A stretch of 64,000 bases of DNA from contig NZ_JAHBBK010000001.1 in the NCBI RefSeq assembly GCF_018390515.1, positions 1,550,001 through 1,614,000 on the forward strand, in the 5' to 3' direction. A program made the position numbers and the translations under genes. A model generated the notes under the pieces. It was given only the letters and a program-made list of their open reading frames with translations, did no database searches and was not told the origin of the DNA. This DNA is from Mucilaginibacter sp. Bleaf8. GTDB taxonomy: Bacteria; Bacteroidota; Bacteroidia; Sphingobacteriales; Sphingobacteriaceae. The first letter of the stretch is position 1; each line of letters opens with the position of its first letter. This document shows positions 1 through 8,622 of the stretch, one piece after another.

Positions 1-856
1 TCACATTAGCCTGATTTCGTAATATCGCATTCTCGTAACCATGTATAGGTTTATAGAACGTTTTAGGAATTTGTACGCCCACCAAGCCATTATAAGCAAG
101 TACAGGTTTGCCGTTTTTATTACCTTTTTTTGTTGTAACTAATATGACACCGTTTGATGAACGGGAACCGTAAATAGCTGCAGCTCCGGCATCTTTTAAA
201 ACAGATACGCTTTCAATATCAGATGGGTTCAGCAGGTTGATATCTCCACCAACTAAACCATCGATTACCACCAGCGGCGTATTATTACCCATAGTACCTA
301 TACCCCGGATATTGATATTGGCAGGTTGGCCGGGTTCATTGCTACGTTGCTGGATGTTAAGGCTGGGCGATGTACCCTGCAATGCCTGGGTTACATTCAC
401 AGCCGGCTTACCCTGAATAGCATTTGACGACACCTGATCTACCGCACCGGTAACCGAAGCACGCCTTTGCGTACCGTAACCCACTACCACTACCTCGCTC
501 AGCGAGCTTTGGTTTGGAGCCAGCTTTATATCAATAGTAGCACTTCCGGTAAATGCTTTTACTTGGGCTACATAGCCAACAAAGCTAAATGTTAACGTAC
601 CCGATGGAGCTGAAACGTTTAACTGATACTTTCCATTCAGGTCAGTTGCGGCACCTTGCTGGCTGTCTTTAACCCTTACATTTACGCCGGGTAACGGTTC
701 GCCTTTCTCATCAACTACGGTACCCTGTAAACGGGTGGTTTGCGCAAATCCATTCAGCACACTGCAGGTTAATAAAGCTACCAACATAACAGTTGTTTTT
801 ACCCACCTTAACGGTGCCGATCTGGATGAATTAATTTTGTAAGTAAAAATTCTCAT
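1..856 (-). CDS. SusC/RagA-family TonB-dependent outer membrane receptor, N-terminal part (runs off left edge)
   Basis: The frame is open from ATG at 856 to the window edge (285 codons), so only the N-terminal part is seen. It begins with a signal peptide ending near NGFAQ. A carboxypeptidase-D-regulatory-like domain follows (LQGTVVDEKGEPLPGVNVRV), then the SusC signature (SEVVVVGYGTQRR) and a plug domain with NIRGIGTMGNNTPLVVIDG and SVLKDAGAAAIYGSRSSNGV. There is no N-terminal STN domain, unlike the SusC at 21140-24535, so it is unlikely to signal to a FecR/ECF pair. Family role: import of oligosaccharides across the outer membrane with a SusD partner, which would lie outside the window. It may belong to the same mannan locus or to the next one. 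Confidence 0.93.
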   Translation of the reverse strand, partial: MRIFTYKINSSRSAPLRWVKTTVMLVALLTCSVLNGFAQTTRLQGTVVDEKGEPLPGVNVRVKDSQQGAATDLNGKYQLNVSAPSGTLTFSFVGYVAQVKAFTGSATIDIKLAPNQSSLSEVVVVGYGTQRRASVTGAVDQVSSNAIQGKPAVNVTQALQGTSPSLNIQQRSNEPGQPANINIRGIGTMGNNTPLVVIDGLVGGDINLLNPSDIESVSVLKDAGAAAIYGSRSSNGVILVTTKKGNKNGKPVLAYNGLVGVQIPKTFYKPIHGYENAILRNQANV

Positions 857-1061
857 AAATTACATCATATAGGTTCAATAAGATTTTAAGGACTGATTTT
901 GGTTAATCATCAATGCGAGACATGTTGATTACTGCCTGATTTATAGAAAAAACAACAGCAAAATGCCAACAAGCCTCCGGCTTCCATGAGCAAATGGGTA
1001 CAGGTTTCATAAAAATTAGTTAAATGATTATTACTACAGATTAGTAATTGGTTACTGGCAC

Positions 1062-1090
1062 CAAATATAAAAACTAAATTGTTTTAGCAA
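1062..1090 (-). promoter_or_regulatory. Bacteroidota-type promoter for left-edge susC
   Basis: Read on the minus strand, a TTG at 1090-1088 is followed after 18 nt by TATATTTG (1069-1062). This matches the Bacteroidota sigma-A pattern TTG-N18/21-TAnnTTTG. Transcription would start near 1055, about 200 nt before the ATG at 856. Confidence 0.5.
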
Positions 1091-1168
1091 GCAATGAAAC
1101 TTGGTTTTTATCAAACTTTCAAAAAGAATGGATTTCTTTTAAAATTAACGAAGAGATAAACGTATTTA

Positions 1169-1204
1169 ACAGTTAACAAGCATATTGATATGCTTGTTAA
1201 CTGT
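1169..1204. terminator. Perfect 17-bp stem-loop downstream of sugar permease
   Basis: The arms 1169-1185 and 1188-1204 are perfectly complementary around a 2-nt loop. The structure lies 43 nt beyond the stop codon of the permease gene and before the susC promoter. There is no strong T-run on the minus strand, so it may be a processing or attenuation hairpin instead of a classic intrinsic terminator. Confidence 0.55.
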
Positions 1205-1246
1205 CAGTGAGTTTCTGCGGATAGTGATTAAGAGGCTTGCGCTTGC

Positions 1247-2482
1247 CTATACTCTTACTTTGTAAAACTTAACCGCAAAAGCAAATATCACGGCATAGCA
1301 AATAATTGGCAAATAATAGGCTGTGGCCACATCATGATTGGCTACGAGGCCCATAAGCAGCGGGAAGAATGCCCCGCCAACAACACCCATTGAAATGAAT
1401 GAAGACGCCTGCTGTGTTTGTGCACCCAGGTTTTTGATACCTAAACTAAATATAGTTGGAAACATAATGCTGAAAAAGAAATTGATCATCAGCAAGGCAA
1501 TAAACGATGCCCAGCCCCAGCTTTGCGCAACAATTAAACACATAATTATGCTACCGGCTGTAAATAGTGCCAGCAACTTATTAGGTGCAATAAAACGCAT
1601 TAGTGCTGTACCGGCAAAACGACCTACCAGCATCAGACCCATAAATACGAAACCCATGTAAGCACTTGCCTCTCTATCGCCCATGTGCATTTTTTCATGA
1701 CAATAGTTCAGAAAAAAAGCCCACGTACCAGATTGTGCAGCTACATTGAAGAGTTGCGAAATAGCAGCCCAAACGAAGTGTCTGTTTTGAAATAACTTTT
1801 TAGAAGGCACAGGCACTTCCTCTACATCAAAACCTTGTGTAATCGGCGCATGCGGATCAACCAAAGCAGGCACTTTTACAAAAGAGAATGAAATGGCAAC
1901 TACTGTCACTAAAACGCCTATAATGATATAAAGTATTTTAATCGAATCCAACCCGGCTTCTGTGCTTTCGCCGCCGTTTCCAAACACGAAAAAGCCACCG
2001 ATAAGCGGGCCAAGCATCGTACCTAACGCATTGAACGATTGTGCAAAGTTGATACGCTGATCGCTGGTTTCCTGATGGCCGAGCGATGCCACAAACGGGT
2101 GCGCTACAGTTTCAAGCGTAGACAAGCCACATCCTACAATAAACAACGCAAGCCTAAAAAAATTAAATGATTGTGCATTGGCTGCCGGCACAAACAAGAA
2201 TGCACCGATAGCAAATAAGGATAGCCCCAGCAATACACCACTTTTATAACCAAATCGCTTCATAAATAAACCAGCTGGTATACCCATTACAAAATAAGCC
2301 CCAAACACAGAAAACTGCACCAGGCCCGACTGCGCTTTGGAAACATGTAACACTTCCTGAAAGTGTTTATTCAATACATCAGATAAAGAAATGGCAACGC
2401 CCCAAAACATAAAAAGGGAAGTTACAAACACAAGCGTAACTAAAAACTTCTTGTCGGTAAAAGTAGGTTTGATAGTAGTCAT
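1247..2482 (-). CDS. Sugar:H+ symporter, FucP/GluP-type MFS permease
   Basis: This 411-residue protein has about twelve hydrophobic segments and no signal peptide. It resembles the fucose permease/glucose-galactose transporter branch of the MFS: LFMFWGVAISLSDVLNKHFQ at the start, a GLFMKRFGYKSG loop after TM2, and the PxxxxLGH-like stretch in TM4-5. Family role: proton-coupled monosaccharide uptake across the inner membrane. It is the last gene of the GH125-GH97-GH76-permease run, so the likely substrate is mannose or another monosaccharide released in the periplasm. That is an inference from context; fucose, glucose and galactose are possible from sequence alone. Confidence 0.85.
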   Translation of the reverse strand: MTTIKPTFTDKKFLVTLVFVTSLFMFWGVAISLSDVLNKHFQEVLHVSKAQSGLVQFSVFGAYFVMGIPAGLFMKRFGYKSGVLLGLSLFAIGAFLFVPAANAQSFNFFRLALFIVGCGLSTLETVAHPFVASLGHQETSDQRINFAQSFNALGTMLGPLIGGFFVFGNGGESTEAGLDSIKILYIIIGVLVTVVAISFSFVKVPALVDPHAPITQGFDVEEVPVPSKKLFQNRHFVWAAISQLFNVAAQSGTWAFFLNYCHEKMHMGDREASAYMGFVFMGLMLVGRFAGTALMRFIAPNKLLALFTAGSIIMCLIVAQSWGWASFIALLMINFFFSIMFPTIFSLGIKNLGAQTQQASSFISMGVVGGAFFPLLMGLVANHDVATAYYLPIICYAVIFAFAVKFYKVRV

Positions 2483-2566
2483 GAAGTAGGTTATAATTGG
2501 TTAGTAAGCCAACATCAATAATATTGGCTTACAGCAGTTTGCTTTTGCAAGATAAAAAAAGACTGT

Positions 2567-3649
2567 TTATTTTATATTCTTTACCTGTTCTAAAACAGCG
2601 TATATTTCAATCATGGCACCTTGATCAATCAGGCGCTTTTCCGGCCTGTTTCCTACAAGATTATTGGCATCACGTTCTTTTTCCCAAATCTGGTCCGCAT
2701 CCTGTCTGAAAAAATCGATCCATTCGCGGTTTTTATCGATTTTGTAAAGCTCTACATAACCGCGAAGCATTACAGCATTAAACCAATATTCGTTAGGCAA
2801 GCGGCCATTCTTAAAGAAATGCGCTTTACCTGCTTTAGCTACACGCTGAGCCTCTGCTAAATATTTTTTATCTTTAGTAATGTTGTACAGCAACGCAGCA
2901 GATTGCAGCATAGTGCCGGTATTATACGTGTAAGCAGCTTTGGCCAGCTCCATCGACGGCAGTTTAATATTGTCATAATAAACACCTTCGGGTGCTTGCA
3001 AGTGTTTTTGGGTCCAGTTATAAATATCGAGAGCCGTTTGCAGATACTTTTTATTTTTAGTGGCTTTGTACAGTTGCAACGCTACCAGCACACCGGGCCC
3101 GTTTGAGCAGGTATTTTTAGTCGTTTTATCCTTTTCGCGCCAGTAAATACCACCTCCTGCAACGGTATCCAAACCGCCCAGCATAAAACGGTAAATCATC
3201 TTGGTGGTATCTATATACTTTTTATCGTGCTTGCGCTTATAGGCATCCATAAAGGCAATAGCAATCCACTGATTGTCATCATAATACAGGGTAGTGGTTT
3301 TCTCTTTAACCACATAATCCTGATACGCCGGATATGGCACACCTGGCCGGTAATATTGCGCAATAGCTTTTTCGACCGGCAACATGTAACTCTTTTGCGG
3401 TTCCAACACTTCCATTTCGTTAGCCGCCTGTATGTAAGCACAAAGGGGCCACAGGTACGAATGCGGATGCTCGTTTTTAGCCGGATCGGTAGTTTCAATA
3501 TACAGATCGCTCTTCGAATCTTTGAGGTGCGTGTTAATAGCCTTATATAAATCCTTTATATGGCTTTTGTAAGGTGAGGTTTGCGCCTCGGCCCTATGGA
3601 AACCAACAGTTGCTGCCAGTATAATTATTGCTTTAAAGTAGCTTCTCAT
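2567..3649 (-). CDS. Glycoside hydrolase family 76, endo-alpha-1,6-mannanase type (secreted)
   Basis: A signal peptide (residues 1-22, ending AEA) precedes one alpha/alpha-barrel domain of the GH76 family. The motif TLYYDDNQWIAIA carries an Asp-Asp pair at residues 124-125, the pair that acts as nucleophile and acid/base in GH76. GGIYW and SNGPGVLVALQLY are also family-like. Expected reaction: endo-hydrolysis of the alpha-1,6-mannan backbone of yeast mannan. There is no lipobox, so it is probably periplasmic or secreted, in contrast to the lipoprotein GH76 at 18079-19200. It lies 24 nt downstream of the GH97 gene in the same operon and 84 nt before the permease. Confidence 0.9.
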   Translation of the reverse strand: MRSYFKAIIILAATVGFHRAEAQTSPYKSHIKDLYKAINTHLKDSKSDLYIETTDPAKNEHPHSYLWPLCAYIQAANEMEVLEPQKSYMLPVEKAIAQYYRPGVPYPAYQDYVVKEKTTTLYYDDNQWIAIAFMDAYKRKHDKKYIDTTKMIYRFMLGGLDTVAGGGIYWREKDKTTKNTCSNGPGVLVALQLYKATKNKKYLQTALDIYNWTQKHLQAPEGVYYDNIKLPSMELAKAAYTYNTGTMLQSAALLYNITKDKKYLAEAQRVAKAGKAHFFKNGRLPNEYWFNAVMLRGYVELYKIDKNREWIDFFRQDADQIWEKERDANNLVGNRPEKRLIDQGAMIEIYAVLEQVKNIK

Positions 3650-3673
3650 ATCAGTTTTTTAAAATACGGGGAA

Positions 3674-5620
3674 TCATTTTTTATGCAGGATAGCCACATA
3701 ACCACCACCTGTTGTCATATTAATTTTCACTTTGGAATTCTTGTTTACCTCTAAAGTTTCCATTTTGAAATCCTTAGCGTTCTTATCGGCGTTGGCACCA
3801 TCTTTCCATACCTGCATGGTGTAATTACCATCGCCCAGGAATGAGAGATCAAGATTTAATTCACGGGCGCTCCAGTCTGTCATGGAACCAATATACCAAT
3901 CATTGTTAGGTGCCTGACGTGCCATGGCTACATACTGCCCTACGGCACCTGCCAACGGAACGGTTTGCTGCCATACAGTAGGCACGGCTTTCAGAAACTC
4001 CATACATTCCGGTTCGCGGTAGTAGTGTGTAGGTATGTCGCAAAGCATTTGCAACGGGCTTTCGTAAATTACATACATAGCCATTTGATTGCAGCGTGTA
4101 CCCAGCGTCATGGGTTCGGACGGTACAGCGGCGAAGTCATTTTTTTGCACATTGATCATGCCGCCCGGCGTGAAATCCATAGGGCCGGCCGCCATGCGAA
4201 TGAAAGGCAAAGTGGCCGTATGCGGCGGATCGATACCTGCTGCAAATTTGGTATTCTCATTACCCATTACGCCTTCCGACGTCATTACGTTCGGGTAAGT
4301 TCTGCTCCAGCCGGTAGGTTTATACGCACCATGAAAATCAACCAGCAGTTTTCGCTTTGCAGCGGCCTGGGCCACTCTTTCATAGTAGTTTACCATATCC
4401 TGATCGTCGCGCTGCATAAAATCAACCTTGATACCTTTAATGCCCCAACGTGCAAAGGTATCCAGCGCCATGTCCAATTGCTTATCTAATACCACCCAGC
4501 TGGTCCATAGCAGCAGGTTTACCCCCTTGCTTTGTGCATATTTGGAAAGCTCCTCTACATTAATGTCTTTTACCTGCTTCATCAGGTCGCGGGTATCGCA
4601 CCATCCTTCATCAAGCAGTACATACTCGATGCCGTACTTAGAGGCAAAGTCAATGTAATATTTGTAAGTATTGTTGTTGATACCGGCTTTAAAATCAACG
4701 CCGTAAATGTTATTGTAATGCCACCAATCCCACTGTACTTTGCCCGGTTTCACCCAGCTATAATCGCCGGTTGACGGGCGGCCCAGTAAATAGGGTAACT
4801 GGTTGGTTAAAATATCCTGATCGGCTTTGGCCACCATCAGAATACGCCATGGAAATTCCTGTGCACCGTTTACCTGCGCAATGAAACTTTCGCGGCTAAC
4901 TACTTTTTCATCACGGTCGCCTTCAATTTTCTTTTCTTTTGGGTAGTGTGGAAAAACAGCCCGCAAACCGCCTTTGCCATTGCCACGAACCCACATACCG
5001 GCATAATTAAACAAACCGGCCTCGGTTAATAGCACCTTAGTGCCGCTTACATCAAACAGCACAGGTAAACTGGCCAGCTTTTGCGGCGTAATCTGGCTTA
5101 CTGCGTAATTTTTATACTTGCGCTCATTGTGCGAATAAAAACCATCCTCTTCAGGATACCATGCTTTTGCGCCATCTGCAAAATTTAGTGCAGCCTGCTC
5201 ATCCAATACCTTGTACACCTTTTTGCTGTTGTTAATCCAGTGCCATGCCACGCCATTATTATAAGCGCGCCACTCCAACGATACCCCATTACTGAAATCC
5301 AGGTGCAACTGTGAATAATTGTCGGCAACGGTTTTGCTTTTTTGCCATACTACCGGACTCAGATTGCCTTGATGCTTAGTTTGAGCAGTTTTAGTTACCT
5401 TCCAGCCCGAAGCACTATCGGCATCGGTTTTAAAACTTATTGCTGATGATGCAGCAAGCGGTTTACCGTTTTGCGAAAGCTGATAATAAATACTGTCTGC
5501 AACAGACAACTCTACTTTAATAGACTTGTCGGGCGATGTAAGTACGTACTTCTTTTGTGCAAAACCGGCTGCTGATAAAAGCACTAAGCTACCGATCAAT
5601 ATGGCTCTGGTAAATTGCAT
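3674..5620 (-). CDS. Glycoside hydrolase family 97, retaining alpha-galactosidase-like
   Basis: The protein has 648 residues with a signal peptide (1-21), an N-terminal beta-sandwich, a TIM barrel (about 285-545) and a C-terminal beta domain, the full GH97 length. In GIKGIKVDFMQRDDQ, Asp400 occupies the nucleophile position of the retaining GH97 subgroup; Glu449 in VMTSEG is the likely acid/base. Inverting SusB-type enzymes use Glu bases instead. The retaining subgroup includes alpha-galactosidases, so this enzyme may remove alpha-galactose caps from fungal galactomannans; that is inferred. It sits between GH125 and GH76 in one operon. Confidence 0.9.
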   Translation of the reverse strand: MQFTRAILIGSLVLLSAAGFAQKKYVLTSPDKSIKVELSVADSIYYQLSQNGKPLAASSAISFKTDADSASGWKVTKTAQTKHQGNLSPVVWQKSKTVADNYSQLHLDFSNGVSLEWRAYNNGVAWHWINNSKKVYKVLDEQAALNFADGAKAWYPEEDGFYSHNERKYKNYAVSQITPQKLASLPVLFDVSGTKVLLTEAGLFNYAGMWVRGNGKGGLRAVFPHYPKEKKIEGDRDEKVVSRESFIAQVNGAQEFPWRILMVAKADQDILTNQLPYLLGRPSTGDYSWVKPGKVQWDWWHYNNIYGVDFKAGINNNTYKYYIDFASKYGIEYVLLDEGWCDTRDLMKQVKDINVEELSKYAQSKGVNLLLWTSWVVLDKQLDMALDTFARWGIKGIKVDFMQRDDQDMVNYYERVAQAAAKRKLLVDFHGAYKPTGWSRTYPNVMTSEGVMGNENTKFAAGIDPPHTATLPFIRMAAGPMDFTPGGMINVQKNDFAAVPSEPMTLGTRCNQMAMYVIYESPLQMLCDIPTHYYREPECMEFLKAVPTVWQQTVPLAGAVGQYVAMARQAPNNDWYIGSMTDWSARELNLDLSFLGDGNYTMQVWKDGANADKNAKDFKMETLEVNKNSKVKINMTTGGGYVAILHKK

Positions 5621-5672
5621 AGAGGCTAATTGGTTAGTTTAAGCAGTGATAAGGTTTAGGTTTAAATAGCTT

Positions 5673-7094
5673 TTAGCTTAATAACTGCGGTTTAGTTTGA
5701 TACGTTTTCCATAAAAACTCACCAAATATGGTATTGGTCCATGCAAACCAGCTACGGGTAAATTTGGCTGGATTATCTTTATGGAACGACTCGTGCATAA
5801 AGCCGGTATCACCATGCGTTTTTTGCAGCGTTTGTATACAGTACCTGATCTCGTTATCATCAGTACTGGTAAGCCCACGGGCAATAATACTCAATGGCCA
5901 AATCATATCTTTACCAATGTGTGGACCGCCTATGCCCTCGCCTGCTGTTCCTTTGAAGAAGAACGGGTTATCTTCTGAAAGTAAAAGCTTACGGGTATTC
6001 TGGTAAATCTCGTCATTCAAATCAACAGCTCCTAAATAAGGCAATGCCAGCAAGCTCGGAATGTTAGCGTCATCCATAATGTTATAACTGCCAAAGCCGT
6101 TTACCTCATAGGCATAGATTTTACCATATTTAGGGTGCGATGCAATAGCATGCTCTTTCAAAGCCTGCTCTACTTCGGTAGCCAATGCGCTTAATTCGGT
6201 TGCCGTAGCACTATCCTTAGCGATAGTAGTCATCATCTCGGCAGCCTGCTTTAAACTAACTACAGCAAAAAAGTTAGATGGTATCAGGAACGAGTAGATA
6301 GTAGCATCATCACTCGGGCGGAATGCCGAGCAAATTAAACCCACGGGTTTAACTGGGTATCCGTATCCATTCATAGGCACACCATCAGTAGCCCACGCTG
6401 TTTTGCGCTGAAACGAATAAGGCCCGTCGCCGTTTTTGCGTTGCTGCTCTTTAAACGTTTTCAGAATGTTTTTAACGGCTTGCTGCCAGGTTGCATCAAA
6501 CGGGCGGGTATCACCTGTACTTTTCCAGTAATGGTAAGACAAACGTACCGGATAGCACAGGGAGTCGATTTCCCATTTGCGCTCGTGCAGGCCCGGCTTC
6601 ATCTGCGTTAAATCGTGCGACCACTCGCCTACTTTATTGTCATCATCATAAAAGGCGTTTGCATACGGATCTTTATTGATGCACTTTGCCTGGCGGCTAA
6701 TTACACCGGCAATCAGGTCTTTTAAATGTGCATCCTTGTTGATAAAGGTTAAGTAAGGCCATACCTGTGCCGTACTATCGCGCAGCCACATAGCATCAAT
6801 ATCACCTGTAATTACATAAGTATCAGGCCGTCCGTCTTTGCTGGTATAGGTAACGGTGGTATCCAGTGTGTTAGGGAAGCAGTTATTAAACAACCAGGCC
6901 AGCTCTTTATTTTTTACGTTTTTGCCAAACTCAGCAATAGCTTTCTCAATAGCCTTACTGGTAAACTTACGTTGAGCAGGTGCAACACGCACCACTTTAA
7001 AATCGGGTGCCAGTGCTAATGATTCTAAACTACCCAGCGTAAGGGCGCCAGCGCCGGCAATACTTGTGTTTCTTAAAAAAGTACGTCTTTTCAA
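5673..7094 (-). CDS. Glycoside hydrolase family 125, exo-alpha-1,6-mannosidase
   Basis: The 473-residue product begins MKRRTFLRN, a twin-arginine motif followed by a hydrophobic stretch, so export by Tat is likely. The body matches GH125: DAMWLRDSTAQVWPY, a DDDNKVGEWSHD loop, AFRPSDDATIYSFLIPSN and GEGIGGPHIGKDMIWPL. Known family activity is exo-cleavage of alpha-1,6-linked mannose, finishing GH76 products in the periplasm. The start codon is TTG: no in-frame ATG lies between it and an upstream in-frame TAA. It is the first gene of the GH125-GH97-GH76-permease operon, with a leader of about 250 nt after the promoter at 7349-7379. Confidence 0.92.
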   Translation of the reverse strand: MKRRTFLRNTSIAGAGALTLGSLESLALAPDFKVVRVAPAQRKFTSKAIEKAIAEFGKNVKNKELAWLFNNCFPNTLDTTVTYTSKDGRPDTYVITGDIDAMWLRDSTAQVWPYLTFINKDAHLKDLIAGVISRQAKCINKDPYANAFYDDDNKVGEWSHDLTQMKPGLHERKWEIDSLCYPVRLSYHYWKSTGDTRPFDATWQQAVKNILKTFKEQQRKNGDGPYSFQRKTAWATDGVPMNGYGYPVKPVGLICSAFRPSDDATIYSFLIPSNFFAVVSLKQAAEMMTTIAKDSATATELSALATEVEQALKEHAIASHPKYGKIYAYEVNGFGSYNIMDDANIPSLLALPYLGAVDLNDEIYQNTRKLLLSEDNPFFFKGTAGEGIGGPHIGKDMIWPLSIIARGLTSTDDNEIRYCIQTLQKTHGDTGFMHESFHKDNPAKFTRSWFAWTNTIFGEFLWKTYQTKPQLLS

Positions 7095-7426
7095 AGGATG
7101 TTCAATTTAGATGATGAATACAGCAGGCCACGCAACGGCATGCTTATTGGTTAGCTTAAATATATAATTAATTGAGTAATTGCCTTAAACGATAGTATAC
7201 CAATTTTCAACAATCAATAAGAGACGATAGTTTAATCAGCCCTTGCTCACCCTTACTTTTGGCTACACCAACCGCCTGTAATACCTACACCGGCCTGCTC
7301 GTCAATACTATATTACTCAGAATAATTACTATAGGTTTATAATCACAGCAAATATGTAAAACGTTTTAGCTATTACAAAGGATTAGATCAATAATTTTCA
7401 AATAAGTAATTCTTAAAAATGAATTC
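7095..7426. other. Leader and control region of the GH125 operon
   Basis: This 332-bp gap lies between the lacI-type gene (3' end at 7427) and the GH125 start. It carries the promoter/operator at 7349-7379. The stretch 7095-7340 is AT-rich and would be an untranslated leader. I see no small gene in it. Confidence 0.6.
7349..7379 (-). promoter_or_regulatory. Promoter of GH125 operon with embedded LacI-type operator
   Basis: On the minus strand a TTTG (7379-7376) is followed 19 nt later by CATATTTG (7356-7349), one mismatch from the Bacteroidota -7 box TAnnTTTG. Between the two boxes lies AAAACGTTTT (7358-7367), a perfect palindrome with the central CG typical of LacI-family operators. Flanking complementarity extends in part to 7351-7374. 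A repressor bound here would block the promoter directly. Confidence 0.6.
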
Positions 7427-8443
7427 TTATTTAGATAATGATGACCGACGCAACATAAATGATGTAGCCAGCTCAATCTTATGCTGTGTTTTATCGGTAT
7501 CAGTTTGTGCAAGCCGGGTTAACAATAAATTAATGGCATGCTCGGCAATTTGCTCGGTAGGCTGCGAAATACTGGTGATAGATGGCGTATGGAGTTCAAA
7601 CAGTTCGTAATCATCAAAGCTGATGATACCCATCGTTTGCAACATTTGATGATCCCTGGCCGCCATAGCCTTTAGTCCGCTTACACACAAATAGTTTGTT
7701 GCAAAAAGTATCGCATCAAGCTGCGGCTGTTTATCTAAAAATCCAGATAGCTGCTGCATGGCCTGTATACTGCTCTCATAAGCCACCTCCTCAACAACTG
7801 CATTCAGCCCGTTTGCCTGAATTGCTTTTTGATAACCTAAAAGGCGGTCGGCCATTTGCGGCTGCTTTGAATCGATAGTAACAAAAGCTACGTTTTTATA
7901 ACCATTATCAATCAGGTGCTGTGTAGCCGTGTAAGCACTGCGCTCGTTGTCAATCACTACATAATCGGCCTCAACACCGGTTGCATAGCGGTCAATTTGC
8001 ACTACCGGCCTGCCACTGTCTATCAGGCTTCGAATATCGTCTTCAATACCTTCGGGCGGCACAATAATGTAACCATCCACGTGGCGTTCACGGTACATCA
8101 TAATCAGCTCACGCGCTTTTTCTGTATCGTTGCCGGTGCTACTATAGATAATTTTATAGCCGTTCTGGTACGCATTGGCTTCAATGGAGCGGGCTATTGC
8201 CGAAAAGAACGGGTCGGAAATATCTTCTACCAGCAAGCCTATGGTGTTGGTTTTGCCTGTGCGTAAGCTGCGGGCGAGTGAACTTGGCTTGTAGTTTACC
8301 TCCTGCACAAAATCCATCACCTTTTTCACCAGTGCTTCGCTGATCCGCTTTTCCTTTGCCCTGCCATTCAGAATAAAGGATACGGTTGTAATAGAAATAC
8401 CTAACTGATTAGCGATGTCATTAATAGAAATTTTCTTCTTCAC
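7427..8443 (-). CDS. LacI-family transcriptional regulator of the mannan enzymes
   Basis: The 338-residue protein has an N-terminal LacI helix-turn-helix (ISINDIANQLGISITTVSFI, about 5-24) with the hinge segment NYKPSSLARSLRTGKTNTIG, then a periplasmic-binding-like sensor domain (about 60-330). Family role: DNA binding controlled by a sugar or sugar phosphate. The gene lies between the GH92 pair and the GH125 operon, and candidate operators with a central AAACGTTT occur in front of both (7349-7379 and 13343-13362). The ligand is unknown; mannose or a mannose derivative is the contextual guess. Confidence 0.93.
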   Translation of the reverse strand: MKKKISINDIANQLGISITTVSFILNGRAKEKRISEALVKKVMDFVQEVNYKPSSLARSLRTGKTNTIGLLVEDISDPFFSAIARSIEANAYQNGYKIIYSSTGNDTEKARELIMMYRERHVDGYIIVPPEGIEDDIRSLIDSGRPVVQIDRYATGVEADYVVIDNERSAYTATQHLIDNGYKNVAFVTIDSKQPQMADRLLGYQKAIQANGLNAVVEEVAYESSIQAMQQLSGFLDKQPQLDAILFATNYLCVSGLKAMAARDHQMLQTMGIISFDDYELFELHTPSITSISQPTEQIAEHAINLLLTRLAQTDTDKTQHKIELATSFMLRRSSLSK

Positions 8444-8570
8444 TGGTAAGGAATCTGGGTTTGTGGGCTAATTTAGCAACTTTAACACAGTTAGCAATTT
8501 ATCTGATTCAAAAGTGTTACATACCTACCAACCAATGACAATCGGCAAGTAAAAGTTAGTGCTAATAAGA

Positions 8571-8595
8571 AAGCCCCTGCATAATGCAGGGGCTT
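8571..8595. terminator. Intrinsic terminator after the GH92 pair
   Basis: Arms AAGCCCCTGCA (8571-8581) and TGCAGGGGCTT (8585-8595) enclose a 3-nt loop, with T-rich flanks on both sides. It lies about 30 nt past the stop codon of the upstream GH92 gene and should separate that operon from the lacI-type gene. Confidence 0.85.
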
Positions 8596-8622
8596 TTTGC
8601 CTACAATAAATTAAGCAATATA

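Larger units (their letters stand above)
857..1246. other. Intergenic leader between permease gene and left-edge susC
   Basis: This 390-bp AT-rich gap separates the 3' end of the permease gene from the start of the left-edge susC. It holds the stem-loop at 1169-1204 and the promoter-like pair at 1062-1090. The remaining sequence, about 200 nt, would be the 5' leader of the susC mRNA. I see no open frame of substance and no AAACGTTT-type LacI site in it. Confidence 0.7.

Noticed and set aside
55..66. GAACGTTTTAGG resembling the LacI-type operator
   Set aside because: It lies inside the susC coding sequence, encodes normal residues and is not palindromic beyond the core.
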